In this document: positions 26,322 to 34,843 of the stretch, in pieces | How the letters are laid out: each line of letters begins with the position of its first letter | Numbering within the stretch: the stretch's first letter is position 1 | Assembly: GCF_018448885.1 (NCBI RefSeq) | Contig: NZ_RCWB01000003.1 | Coordinates: 1-64,000 of the forward strand | DNA from: Photorhabdus caribbeanensis | GTDB lineage: Bacteria; Pseudomonadota; Gammaproteobacteria; Enterobacterales; Enterobacteriaceae | Length of the DNA stretch: 64,000 nt | Direction: 5' to 3' | Position numbers and translations under genes: made by a program | Notes under the pieces: generated by a model | The model's input: the letters and a program-made list of their open reading frames with translations, nothing else | Database searches by the model: none | Told to the model about the DNA's origin: nothing

Positions 26322-28326
26322 GATGAGCTCCTTGTTGTTCTAACCAGGTCAGACCTTCTTTAATATATTTTGGAATATTCCAGGTATCTTTTTTGAATGC
26401 ATATTCAAAAGCTAAGGCGATTTTTTTCTTACTATTTAAATTCTGTGTTTTATTCCAGATTATTTCTTCTAATTTTACAACATCTGTTTCGTTAATATTT
26501 AATAAATCCAAGTTAGCAAGCATTAAGGCAGATTCAAAGCTACGACCGCATGGTAAATCCTCTTTTTCTGGAATTTGATAAGTTATTTTTTTATATCCAT
26601 TTATTTTCTCTTCTGGTTTACATTTAATTAGCGAATTTGGTGAATAATCATTATTTTTTAGTGTGGTATTATCTTTAAACCAATTTTTTATACAGGGGTT
26701 TGAAGTGCTTTTTCCTTTACTGACACAACAAGTTTTGTCGGAACCCTCAATAGCAGAATCAATTGAATCTAAGTCGGTAATAATTAATGTTGGAATTTTT
26801 AAAAAATCTATTAAATTATAAAAAATATTTGCATGTGCTCCACCAACTTCTAAAGTAGCAATATATTGACTTGACAGAAAACTTTGTTTTTTTTCTTCTT
26901 CAAAAATCTTGACCAATTTGGGAAATAAAATTCTTTCTGTGCTTCCTTCAACTAAAACCAGTTTATCGGCAAAAAATAAATTGCAGACTGTTAGTGTTAA
27001 ATATTGCCTTAGGAAATTAAGGTTTTCAGATGAATCAGAAAAACGACTTAAATCTTTAATAATTGTTTTTCTGTTTATATTTGTATCGTTAACAGATTTA
27101 AAATAACGAATGTTTTGAAAGTTTTCTTTATTGGCAATATGAGGTGAATGTGTTGTAATTACAAATTGCACGGGCCATTTTTCGTTATTTAAATACGTTT
27201 TTTCTAATTCTTCTTTATAGGAAAACAACATTTTTATAAATGTTTCTTGCATTTGAGGATGAAAATAAGCTTCAGGCTCTTCTATAAAAATAATATTTAT
27301 ATCGGAATGTTTGTCATTAAATTTATGATCTTGTATATATTCAACTAATTTAATGCTGATAAGTAACAAATTTCTCCTACCCAATCCATTATAATGTTCT
27401 GGTAATTTCATTCCGCAATTACCCTGCAAGTAATTCATACTTAGGTGAGGGGAAAAATTATCAATATTTAACTGTACGTCAACGGCAATCTTTTCTATAT
27501 GATCAGAACCTAGAAAAGCGATTTTTGGGATCATTTTGTCTATTTCTTGTTGAGAAATTTCAGTTAATTCCCCTTGTCTAATATTAAGTTCTTTTGCTAA
27601 ATCACTTTTCGATTTCTCTGATTCAGGTCTTTTAGTTATCAAAGATTTTATGACACTACCAATAGAATCTTTTTCGCTGCTTTGATAATCACCTAAAGAA
27701 CGTTGAGCTGAAATAAAATAACCACATATTAAACTTGATAATTTACTAAAGTCTAATGATCTTATATCTGATTTGTCATTAGGATTAACAGTAATAATGC
27801 TCCATGAATAATATTTTTGAATTAATTCAGATAATGAATCTAGAAAGGTAGTCTTAGCTTCTTTATCCTGTGTTGCAATGTTTTTTAGATTACTTATAAA
27901 CTCCAGTAAGTTATCAGAACTAGGAATATTATATGAGGCTTTTATTTTTGCTAATGTTGTTCCTGCTTCAATATCAATAAGAAAAGGTAACAAAGAAACA
28001 GGATAGTCATCTTGGTTATCAGAATAGTCAATCACTAAGTCGATAGTAATTTGAGGGAATTTTCGTGACATAGAAAGAATTCTATCAACAGATATTTCTT
28101 TTTGACAGAAAGCTATTTTCTTAAATATTTCGATGCAGCTAATAGAAAAATCACATAAAGTTAATTTTTTAGGTGTTTTATCAGAAAAGACATAGCCTAG
28201 CAGATGGGTAAAAGAAGTTTTTCCACTATTATTTCTACCTACAATTAAAGTAATATTTTTCTCTAACTTAACAGAAATATCTTCCAATAAACGGAAGTTT
28301 TTCACTGAAATTTCCGATAAATACAC
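26308..28326 (-). CDS. gajA: OLD-family ATP-dependent nuclease (GajA-like)
   Basis: This ~672-residue protein has an N-terminal ABC-type ATPase: Walker A GRNNSGKTSF, the Walker B region IIFIEEPEAYFHPQMQE, and the switch histidine in FVITTHSPHIANK. It is followed by a TOPRIM domain with LVLVEGSTERILFP and LIITDLDSID metal-binding acids. This is the OLD architecture used by GajA, which nicks phage DNA when nucleotides are depleted. I prefer the GTG at 28326, because AAAGGAG lies 8 bases upstream. Another in-frame GTG at 28335 sits directly on that site. It is the first gene of the pair and very AT-rich. Retron- or PARIS-associated OLD proteins are alternatives, but the overlapping UvrD helicase points to Gabija. 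Confidence 0.8.
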   Translation of the reverse strand: MYLSEISVKNFRLLEDISVKLEKNITLIVGRNNSGKTSFTHLLGYVFSDKTPKKLTLCDFSISCIEIFKKIAFCQKEISVDRILSMSRKFPQITIDLVIDYSDNQDDYPVSLLPFLIDIEAGTTLAKIKASYNIPSSDNLLEFISNLKNIATQDKEAKTTFLDSLSELIQKYYSWSIITVNPNDKSDIRSLDFSKLSSLICGYFISAQRSLGDYQSSEKDSIGSVIKSLITKRPESEKSKSDLAKELNIRQGELTEISQQEIDKMIPKIAFLGSDHIEKIAVDVQLNIDNFSPHLSMNYLQGNCGMKLPEHYNGLGRRNLLLISIKLVEYIQDHKFNDKHSDINIIFIEEPEAYFHPQMQETFIKMLFSYKEELEKTYLNNEKWPVQFVITTHSPHIANKENFQNIRYFKSVNDTNINRKTIIKDLSRFSDSSENLNFLRQYLTLTVCNLFFADKLVLVEGSTERILFPKLVKIFEEEKKQSFLSSQYIATLEVGGAHANIFYNLIDFLKIPTLIITDLDSIDSAIEGSDKTCCVSKGKSTSNPCIKNWFKDNTTLKNNDYSPNSLIKCKPEEKINGYKKITYQIPEKEDLPCGRSFESALMLANLDLLNINETDVVKLEEIIWNKTQNLNSKKKIALAFEYAFKKDTWNIPKYIKEGLTWLEQQGAHHDYD

Positions 28327-28343
28327 TATTTGCACTCCTTTAT

Positions 28344-28448
28344 CTATTTTATCTTACTGATAATCCTCTCAACTACTTTTGGAGTAGTCTCCACAATCTT
28401 AGCGATATTTTCAATAGAAATGTTTTTATCAAGAAATACTGTTAACAT
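28344..28448 (-). pseudogene. Short remnant, possible C-terminal end of an Rpn-type nuclease
   Basis: A 34-codon frame from ATG 28448 encodes MLTVFLDKNISIENIAKIVE then TTPKVVERIISKIK. The DKxxSIENIAKI pattern resembles the C-terminal tail of Rpn-family proteins. No upstream part remains. Weak evidence. Confidence 0.3.
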
Positions 28449-28496
28449 TGACGCTTCTAATTTTTATCTTCTTTTTATTCTAATCTGGCTTTTTCT

Positions 28497-29435
28497 TTAG
28501 CCTAGTTTTTTACCGGTTGATCTCTTATTACAAATCAGGATACCTCCGATGACGAGAGCACCGCCGATGAACATTGGGAATGTTAATTTTTCGTCTAATA
28601 GTACTGCTCCGAGCAATACCGCGGTCAAAGGGTTAAGTGCAATGAATACACCGGAGCGAGTGGAACCAATTCTTTGGATTCCGTCGTAATACCAGATGTA
28701 GGCCACCGCTGAACCTACTACGCCAAGATAAAGTAAGCTGGAGAGATCAGTCATGGATAATGCATGTATTGCAGATAAACTCATTTGACCTGTTAAAATG
28801 GTCGTTACCGCTAGCATGATAGCGCCTGCCAGGATGGAGTATGTAACGGTATGTAGCGGGCCGATTTGGTTCACAATGTTCTTGCAGAAGACGCTATAAG
28901 CAACCCAGCTTAAAACACAGCCAAAGATTAAAGTGTCACCTAACCAGTTACCTTCTTCTCCAATCGTCAGTTGTGGCGTTTTGCTAAAAATTACGATCAT
29001 TGCTCCGAGCAGACAAAGAATAATTCCCAGTATTTTCAGTGACGATTGTCTTTCCTTATAAAAGAAATATGAAAAAATCGCCATTACTGCTGGATTTAGT
29101 GCCACGATAAGTGAAGCTCTGGAGGCGGTTGTGTGATGCAGACCATAAAAGAAAAAAAGGTTGTAGGCGTATATTCCGCAGAGGCCCAGTCCAATGATTT
29201 TCAATAGTTGGGATAGATTAATCTTGACGAACATTTTTCCTGATAAAACGAGGAAGATAATGAGCGTTATGCCCGCAAGAATAAATCTGAGGCTTGCTGA
29301 TAACAAGGGTGGTGTCTCGACAGAAATGTATCGACCTGCAACAAATGTTCCGCCCCAGATGATAGCCACAAGAGACAGCTTGATATAGGTTGAGTAGTTG
29401 TTGATCGACTGCGTTGATGCGTGGTTGCTTTTCAT
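28497..29435 (-). CDS. DMT-superfamily (EamA) exporter
   Basis: A 312-residue inner-membrane protein with ten hydrophobic helices in two EamA repeats: WGGTFVAGRYIS and LRFILAGITLI in the first, GSAVAYIWYYDGI and ALNPLTAVLLGAVLLDE in the second. Such proteins export amino acids or small metabolites. I place the start at ATG 29435. An in-frame TTG lies 9 bases upstream. It follows the TPR gene by about 18 bases in the same direction, and a LysR gene faces both, so the pair is probably one LysR-controlled operon. Substrate unknown. Confidence 0.85.
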   Translation of the reverse strand: MKSNHASTQSINNYSTYIKLSLVAIIWGGTFVAGRYISVETPPLLSASLRFILAGITLIIFLVLSGKMFVKINLSQLLKIIGLGLCGIYAYNLFFFYGLHHTTASRASLIVALNPAVMAIFSYFFYKERQSSLKILGIILCLLGAMIVIFSKTPQLTIGEEGNWLGDTLIFGCVLSWVAYSVFCKNIVNQIGPLHTVTYSILAGAIMLAVTTILTGQMSLSAIHALSMTDLSSLLYLGVVGSAVAYIWYYDGIQRIGSTRSGVFIALNPLTAVLLGAVLLDEKLTFPMFIGGALVIGGILICNKRSTGKKLG

Positions 29436-29453
29436 GTTTGTCAATGTCGCAAT

Positions 29454-30644
29454 TTATAGAGTGGAAGATGCTTTCAAGGCGGCGTATTCCATAGTCTGGT
29501 CCAATATTTCACGTTGAGCGCGGCTACCTCCCAATAATGACCATTTCTCATGGCTGAGACGGAGTTTATTTAGGCACTCCTCATAGTGCCTGGATGTAAA
29601 TAATAAAATCGCTTTAAGGACGTCTATCCCTGTGGAATGTGTGTCTGGTTCGATGCCAAATCCATCGCTTTCTGCGATTAACTTTTCAATAAGAAGAGAC
29701 TGATTTGTCGCAGAAAAAGCAAGTGCTGCATGTATCTTGTGGAAGTAAGAGGTGGAGGCGCTGATGCTGCCTGTCCAAAGAACGGCAAGGCGCTCCCATA
29801 TTGGTTGGAAGCTAGCGTCAGCAGATTTGAGTCTGAGTTGCCACAAGAATTCTACGGCGTCCAAATCTTGTTTAGCAAATGGATTGTCTTTTAGCGCATA
29901 TAATTCATCAAAAGCTTGCAGTGCCAGCGTGATCTCATCGGATCGTTCATACGCAATGGCGAGATGCCAGTATACATGCATTCCCATTCCGGCGTTGGTG
30001 ATCCAATGTTCTTTGCAGTTGGTCAGGAAGTGACAAAGTTCTTTCCAGCGACCTAGCTCATGCAGGGCATGTGCGACGGCATGAATGCCATAGATATTGT
30101 CCGGCATTAATTTAACAGATTTAAAACCAACCTCTAGGGCATCATCAAAACATTGAGCTTCACAAAGGACGAATGATTTTATGGAAAGATAATATGGATA
30201 GAGGTAGTGAGTGCTAACAATATGTTCGTCACAATAAGGCAGAAGAGACCGAAGGTTGGTTGTTTTGCCAGTGCAGAAATCAAGCATGTGTATAAAGAAG
30301 ATCGCGACAATATCCGATGGGTATGCTCGAATATGTTGGGTCAGAAGCGATCTCGCGTTCTCGTAATCAAATTTTACCCATGCGCTAAATGCTTTATGGA
30401 TAAGGCAAAGCTCGGGGAGAGAGAGGTCGTGCTCGTTCATTTGAGTTAATGTGATTTTAAATTTATAAAGTTCTTTCATCTCGCAAGAGGTAATTGCATC
30501 AAATCCCATCAGGAGTTTTTTGTAGGTTCGCTGAGTGTCATTCATTGGCATGAATTCGTCTGAAAATCCACGGAGGGATAAAAACGTGCTGTTTATCTCC
30601 GGCCATATGGAAGATGAACCATCAGAAGACCATTGGTAACTCAT
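29454..30644 (-). CDS. TTC38-like tetratricopeptide-repeat protein
   Basis: A 396-residue cytoplasmic helical-repeat protein. The central part YGIHAVAHALHELGRWKEL followed about 20 residues later by MHVYWHLAIAYER is the signature of the TTC38 family (His-containing TPR-like repeats). It has been named as a possible oxidoreductase or accessory protein but has no well-defined bacterial role. The start ATG 30644 has GGGG 6-7 bases upstream. It lies between the divergent LysR gene and a DMT exporter gene. Confidence 0.75.
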   Translation of the reverse strand: MSYQWSSDGSSSIWPEINSTFLSLRGFSDEFMPMNDTQRTYKKLLMGFDAITSCEMKELYKFKITLTQMNEHDLSLPELCLIHKAFSAWVKFDYENARSLLTQHIRAYPSDIVAIFFIHMLDFCTGKTTNLRSLLPYCDEHIVSTHYLYPYYLSIKSFVLCEAQCFDDALEVGFKSVKLMPDNIYGIHAVAHALHELGRWKELCHFLTNCKEHWITNAGMGMHVYWHLAIAYERSDEITLALQAFDELYALKDNPFAKQDLDAVEFLWQLRLKSADASFQPIWERLAVLWTGSISASTSYFHKIHAALAFSATNQSLLIEKLIAESDGFGIEPDTHSTGIDVLKAILLFTSRHYEECLNKLRLSHEKWSLLGGSRAQREILDQTMEYAALKASSTL

Positions 30645-30793
30645 AAAATCCCCTTTTTTAATTAATTATGGTTTGGAAACTCTGTTGAGCGTTCGGCGAG
30701 CATACCTCGCCTACTGTTTTATATCCGCATTGCATATACTTATTCAGATGTATGATCATGCGGAAATGAGTGATTACTCAAGGGGGGGAGATA
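30645..30793. promoter_or_regulatory. Divergent promoter region, TPR/EamA operon versus lysR
   Basis: About 150 bases separate the divergently transcribed TTC38-like gene and the LysR gene. LysR regulators usually bind such a gap to control the divergent operon. No clear T-N11-A box could be fixed. Confidence 0.45.
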
Positions 30794-31720
30794 ATGACTT
30801 TAACTCAGCTCGAAATTTTTGCTGTTGTTGCCGAACGGAAGGGCTTTACCTTAGCGGCGGCCCAGCTCAAGATCTCTCAGTCTGGGGTTTCCCATGCCAT
30901 CAGACTCCTTGAACAGGAGCTTGGCGTAGAGCTACTGCATCGGCATCAAGGAGTTGTCGAACTGACAGATATTGGGGAAAGTTTGCTTCAAAAAGCCCAA
31001 GCTATTCTTGGCTTGGCTGAGACCATGCAGCAGGAGGCAGCAGATGCACGGGGAATGAAGCGAGGTACGTTGCGAGTCGGCTCGTTTGGCCCGACTTCAT
31101 CCTTGTGGCTGTTGCCAACGATATTGGCTGATTATCGCAGGCTTTACCCCGGAATTGAGGTCCATATTGATGAGGGACCAGACAGGCAGGTTGTGCAGTG
31201 GCTTATGGATAGGCGAGTAGATGTGGGATTTGTGACATTGCCGGAAGATCAATTCGACACTTACCCGATTCTTGAAGATCAGATGGTGGCTTTGTTACCG
31301 ATAGATCATCCTTTGGTATTACAGGATTCGGTAACGTTGAAGGATCTGTGTGTTGGACCATTCGCATTGACAGAAGCCGGATCGGCTGAACTGGTTTCCA
31401 GGCTTTTTTTATCGGCAAAGTTGCAACCTAATATTCGTTATCGGACGTCTCAATTGTTAAGTACTTTGGCTGCGGTTGAACGCGGGGATGCGGTGACAAT
31501 TGTTGCCGAGTCATCTCTGCCGCTGGCTCGTGATGTTCACTATGTCAAAAAAGCGCTGAATCCAAAAGTGAAACGACATGTCGGGTTGGCTGTGTTTGAT
31601 GAACGTCAATCGTCACCGGCCGCTAAAGCATTTATCGCATTGGCGACTAAAAAGTTTCGCGTGATGGGTTCTTCGGCTGTCTCCTTGGCTTTCAGGGAGC
31701 TCGTTGACCTGAGGCCATGA
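30794..31720 (+). CDS. LysR-family transcriptional regulator
   Basis: A 308-residue regulator with the N-terminal winged HTH (LTQLEIFAVVAERKGFTLAA, then LKISQSGVSHAIRLLEQELG) and a periplasmic-binding-protein-like effector domain. The start ATG 30794 is chosen because a GGGGGGAG site lies 4 bases upstream. An in-frame ATG 24 bases earlier has none. It probably regulates the divergent TTC38-like/EamA genes. Confidence 0.88.
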   Translation: MTLTQLEIFAVVAERKGFTLAAAQLKISQSGVSHAIRLLEQELGVELLHRHQGVVELTDIGESLLQKAQAILGLAETMQQEAADARGMKRGTLRVGSFGPTSSLWLLPTILADYRRLYPGIEVHIDEGPDRQVVQWLMDRRVDVGFVTLPEDQFDTYPILEDQMVALLPIDHPLVLQDSVTLKDLCVGPFALTEAGSAELVSRLFLSAKLQPNIRYRTSQLLSTLAAVERGDAVTIVAESSLPLARDVHYVKKALNPKVKRHVGLAVFDERQSSPAAKAFIALATKKFRVMGSSAVSLAFRELVDLRP

Positions 31721-31738
31721 GGCTTCAGGTCGGTTTGC

Positions 31739-32170
31739 TTAATACTGATAATCAACTTTGATCATATTGTAATGGGACGGGTAAACGGGGTAAGTACCTC
31801 CGTTGAGAACCCCGCTAATTCTAAAGGAACCTTTGGCATCATGGCCGCTAAAGGCATTTGTGGTGCTATTGAGGGCACCGGAGACATCCAGGCATTGCGA
31901 TGGAGTGGATGAATATCGTGGGGTGTAACAAACGTTGAAAGTCTGAGTTGTCGCACCATTGCTATATAAACCGATATTCCAAGATACTGTCGTGATAGTT
32001 GCCCTTGTCGGTACCGAAGAGGGCGTGGTAAAGAAATTTGAGTTGGTGTAGCCAGCAGCATAAACATTTGGGGCACGGCTCGTTTGTGACCACATGCTGG
32101 TAGTGGCAAAGGCGATCTGAGCCGTGGTTAATGCTAGAAAACCTACTGCAATTTTGGTAAATCTTTTCAT
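31739..32170 (-). CDS. Small secreted protein, FlhE-like
   Basis: A 143-residue protein with a Sec signal peptide (MKRFTKIAVGFLALTTAQIAFA, likely cleaved before TTSMWS). The mature part is Ser/Thr/Tyr-rich with two cysteines (VCYT and SQCLD) that may form a disulphide. The motif order W...SW, C, C, then a C-terminal KVDYQY strand resembles the periplasmic flagellar accessory protein FlhE, which is why I name that fold. No flagellar genes are near. GAGGATTGAAGA precedes the start. The function is unknown. Confidence 0.55.
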   Translation of the reverse strand: MKRFTKIAVGFLALTTAQIAFATTSMWSQTSRAPNVYAAGYTNSNFFTTPSSVPTRATITTVSWNIGLYSNGATTQTFNVCYTPRYSSTPSQCLDVSGALNSTTNAFSGHDAKGSFRISGVLNGGTYPVYPSHYNMIKVDYQY

Positions 32171-32660
32171 TCTTCAATCCTCATTGCTAGTGAGTTATCT
32201 TACTGTTATTTGCATTCAATAGCGGTGCGACATCCAATATGGTTGGCGCACATGAAAATTGCTTGCTTATTGGTTCCTCATGGTTATTCAGATCCTCCTT
32301 GATCACGAAAAAGAATCTCACTGCAATGACAGTGGATCAAGTGAAGGCTTTGGCTGAATGTCTGAATCTGTGCTCTGGCTTAACCGATATTGTGTGATGT
32401 TTATGTCTAAAGGGGTATTGTTTGGTTGTAAACTCTCTGTATTTCTCGGCATCACCAAGTCTTGTATTCCGATTGTGTTTAGCTCATCGTGTGATATTTA
32501 TAGGGGGTAAAGAAAGTACTATTCTTTAATTGCAAAATATTTTTTCAACTTCTGCTTGCCAAACGTTTTTTGGTAGTACATAATGCACTCCTTTCGTCAG
32601 TGAGGTATGGGAAAAATATCTGTTGAATCAATGAATTAGATGATATTCAAAGAATTTATC
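32171..32660. other. Right end of the tRNA-Gly island, mostly gene-free
   Basis: About 490 bases up to the tRNA 3'-end repeat. One short plus-strand frame (32239-32397, 52 codons, MVGAHENCLLIGSSWLF...) has no good ribosome-binding site and no recognisable family, so it is probably a gene remnant. A perfect IHF-type match AATCAATGAATTA is at 32626-32638. Confidence 0.4.
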
Positions 32661-32672
32661 TCCCGCTCCAAG
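32661..32672. repeat. att-like direct repeat, right (tRNA-Gly 3'-end copy)
   Basis: TCCCGCTCCAAG repeats the 3' end of tRNA-Gly copy 3. To its right the sequence resumes the expected core order (DnaA-box cluster, queG). Supports insertion of the 23.1-32.7 kb segment at the tRNA gene. Confidence 0.6.
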
Positions 32673-32750
32673 TTTCTTCCTCAGTAGTTGTGCTCACTTA
32701 TTTTAGATTTGATTTTTGGGTTATATCTTCATAGTACAGATTTCAATTTT

Positions 32751-32989
32751 TTATCCACAGCTCGGAAGCTGGTTTCTCAGTAAATAAGTATGATGCTTTA
32801 AAATTATCACACAGACTTATCCACAGGCTGTCGCGTCTGAATTTTTCTGATTTTGAATGTTATAAAATGAGTATTCCTTTTGTAACTCGTTGATAGTTTT
32901 TCGGAATGATCCTTTGTTAAGAAATGACATATTGATCACTTGCGCTTTTTTTGAGCATTGATCAGCAAGGGGTTTTTATTTTATTCACA
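32751..32989. promoter_or_regulatory. datA: DnaA-box cluster with IHF-like site, probable datA locus
   Basis: Three matches to the DnaA box TTATNCACA lie in the same orientation: TTATCCACA at 32751-32759 and 32817-32825, and TTATTCACA at 32981-32989. Between the second and third box, TAACTCGTTGATA (32883-32895) is a perfect reverse-strand match to the IHF consensus. In E. coli, datA, which promotes DnaA-ATP hydrolysis with IHF, lies between the glyVXY tRNAs and queG, the same place. No gene occupies 32673-33035. Confidence 0.65.
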
Positions 32990-33035
32990 GGAAAATTATC
33001 TGAATCTTTTTATACGTTATAAAGATGGCTAATAA

Positions 33036-34193
33036 TTAAGCATCTCTGGGTAAGCCTTTGGTTATTGCTCTAATAAGTCGTTTCTGTTGTGGTGTTTGTA
33101 CATTAATAGTATTCGTTTTACGGCGAATGACTTGCTGTTCAATAGCCCAATGAATATGTTCATCTAGCATGGTGTTCAATCCAAGTTTCTGTTGCAGAGC
33201 TAGAACGATATCGTACTGATACGGTGCGTTTCCTAAAGCAACAGTAATATTACGTAGCCAACGTAAATAGCCGATGCGGCGAATTGCAGAACCTTCCGTT
33301 ATTCGTAGGAATTTCTCTTCATTCCAATTGAACAAATCCAATAGCTTTGGTGTATGTAATGTTGCACGAGGGCTGAAATCATCTTCATCTGTCAATTGGG
33401 AAAAACGATTCCAAGGACAAATAATCTGGCAGTCATCACAACCGTAAATACGATTTCCCATCAGTGGACGAAATTCCTCAGGAATAGTGCCTTCTAATTC
33501 AATCGTGAGGTAGGAAATACAACGGCGGGCATCAATAGTATAAGGGGCGATAATTGCACCAGTTGGGCAGGTTGTCATGCAGGCGACACAGCGTCCACAT
33601 TGCTCTGCTTGTGGAGGATCTATCGGCAGGGGAAGATTAATCAGCAATTCCCCGAGGAAAAACCATGAACCAGCCTCTCTATTAAGGATAAGTGAGTGTT
33701 TACCGACCCAGCCTAATCCGGCTTTGGCGGCGAGTGGGCGTTCCATTATAGGTGCTGAATCAACAAAAGGTCGAAAATTAAAGACTCCCTGATATTCGAA
33801 GTCGTGGCAATAGTTTTGGATTTGTTCCCCGAGTTTCTTAAGACGTTGGCGTAGTAATTTGTGATAATCTCTTCCCAAGGCATAACGACTGATATAACCG
33901 AGTTCAGAATCGTTTAGCGTGCTGGCGAAAGAAGCTTTAGCAGGGAGGTAATTCATTCCTACACTAATAACTCTCAATGTCCCCGGCAAAAGTTCGTTTG
34001 GGCGGGCACGCATCATGCCGTGGCGTTTCATCCATGCCATCTCACCGTGATATTGTTTATCCAGCCATTCTTGAAGTTTTGGCTCTTCTACTGATAAATC
34101 AGTATCACAAATGCCAACTTGTTGGAAACCAAGAGAAAGACCCCATTGTTTGATGTTGGCGGCTAAAAGATTAAGATCGAGAGGCGTTGTCAT
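33036..34193 (-). CDS. queG: Epoxyqueuosine reductase QueG
   Basis: A 385-residue cobalamin and iron-sulphur enzyme that makes queuosine in tRNA. It has two ferredoxin-type cluster motifs (CGRCVACMTTCPTGAI and CDDCQIICPW), GLGWVGKHSLILN in the catalytic domain, and a C-terminal HEAT-like region. I place the start at ATG 34193 (MTTPLDLNLLAANIKQWG), which aligns with E. coli QueG. The frame is open 42 bases upstream. In E. coli nnrE lies divergently next to it, but here the next gene is tsaE. Confidence 0.95.
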   Translation of the reverse strand: MTTPLDLNLLAANIKQWGLSLGFQQVGICDTDLSVEEPKLQEWLDKQYHGEMAWMKRHGMMRARPNELLPGTLRVISVGMNYLPAKASFASTLNDSELGYISRYALGRDYHKLLRQRLKKLGEQIQNYCHDFEYQGVFNFRPFVDSAPIMERPLAAKAGLGWVGKHSLILNREAGSWFFLGELLINLPLPIDPPQAEQCGRCVACMTTCPTGAIIAPYTIDARRCISYLTIELEGTIPEEFRPLMGNRIYGCDDCQIICPWNRFSQLTDEDDFSPRATLHTPKLLDLFNWNEEKFLRITEGSAIRRIGYLRWLRNITVALGNAPYQYDIVLALQQKLGLNTMLDEHIHWAIEQQVIRRKTNTINVQTPQQKRLIRAITKGLPRDA

Positions 34194-34364
34194 GATGGAA
34201 ATCGGTTTATACTGCAAGGCGTTGCAGTATAGCATAATTTGTTTCAGGCCAAAAATAGTGGGTTTGATAATGAAACTGAGCAGAAGATGTTAAATGTTGA
34301 TAATAGAGGTGTGTTAGGGTTATCGTTTTAGCTGATGAATTAATAAAACAACAGATATTATTCG
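34194..34364. promoter_or_regulatory. Intergenic region where nnrE would be expected
   Basis: Only 171 bases separate divergent queG and tsaE. E. coli has the ~1.5-kb nnrE gene (NAD(P)HX epimerase/dehydratase) here. No trace of nnrE was seen. Promoters for queG and for the tsaE-amiB-mutL-miaA-hfq operon should lie here. Confidence 0.6.
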
Positions 34365-34829
34365 ATGAAAGAACTTGTTTTATCACTTAAAGATGAAAAT
34401 GCGACAGTTTCTCTTGGAAGCGCGGTTGCTGCTGCTTGTAATAGTGGTAGTGTAATTTATTTGTATGGCGATTTGGGGGCTGGTAAGACTACGTTTAGCC
34501 GTGGTTTTTTGCAGTTCTTAGGTCATAAAGGACATGTAAAAAGCCCAACTTATACTTTGGTTGAGCCTTATGCTTTAACTCCGATGTCGGTTTACCATTT
34601 CGATCTTTACCGATTGGCAGATCCAGAAGAGTTGGAATTTATGGGAATACGTGATTATTTCCATCAAGATGCCATTTGTCTGGTGGAATGGCCTCAGCAA
34701 GGAGAAGGCGTATTACCGGACGCAGATATTGAATTACATTTGAGTTACCAGCCAGAAGGGCGACAGGCACATTTTATTGCTTTGTCTAAATATGGCGAGA
34801 GCTTGTTAGATAATTTGAAATATTTATAA
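34365..34829 (+). CDS. tsaE: tRNA t6A synthesis ATPase TsaE
   Basis: A 154-residue P-loop protein required with TsaB, TsaC and TsaD for threonylcarbamoyladenosine in tRNAs. Motifs: Walker [25 protein letters not shown] and HFDLYRL. First gene of the tsaE-amiB-mutL-miaA-hfq operon. Confidence 0.96.
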   Translation: MKELVLSLKDENATVSLGSAVAAACNSGSVIYLYGDLGAGKTTFSRGFLQFLGHKGHVKSPTYTLVEPYALTPMSVYHFDLYRLADPEELEFMGIRDYFHQDAICLVEWPQQGEGVLPDADIELHLSYQPEGRQAHFIALSKYGESLLDNLKYL

Positions 34830-34843
34830 GAGATCACCTGACC

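Noticed and set aside
32751-32989. Chromosomal origin oriC
   Set aside because: There is no AT-rich 13-mer unwinding region with dense GATC sites and no gidA/mioC neighbours. The position matches datA instead.
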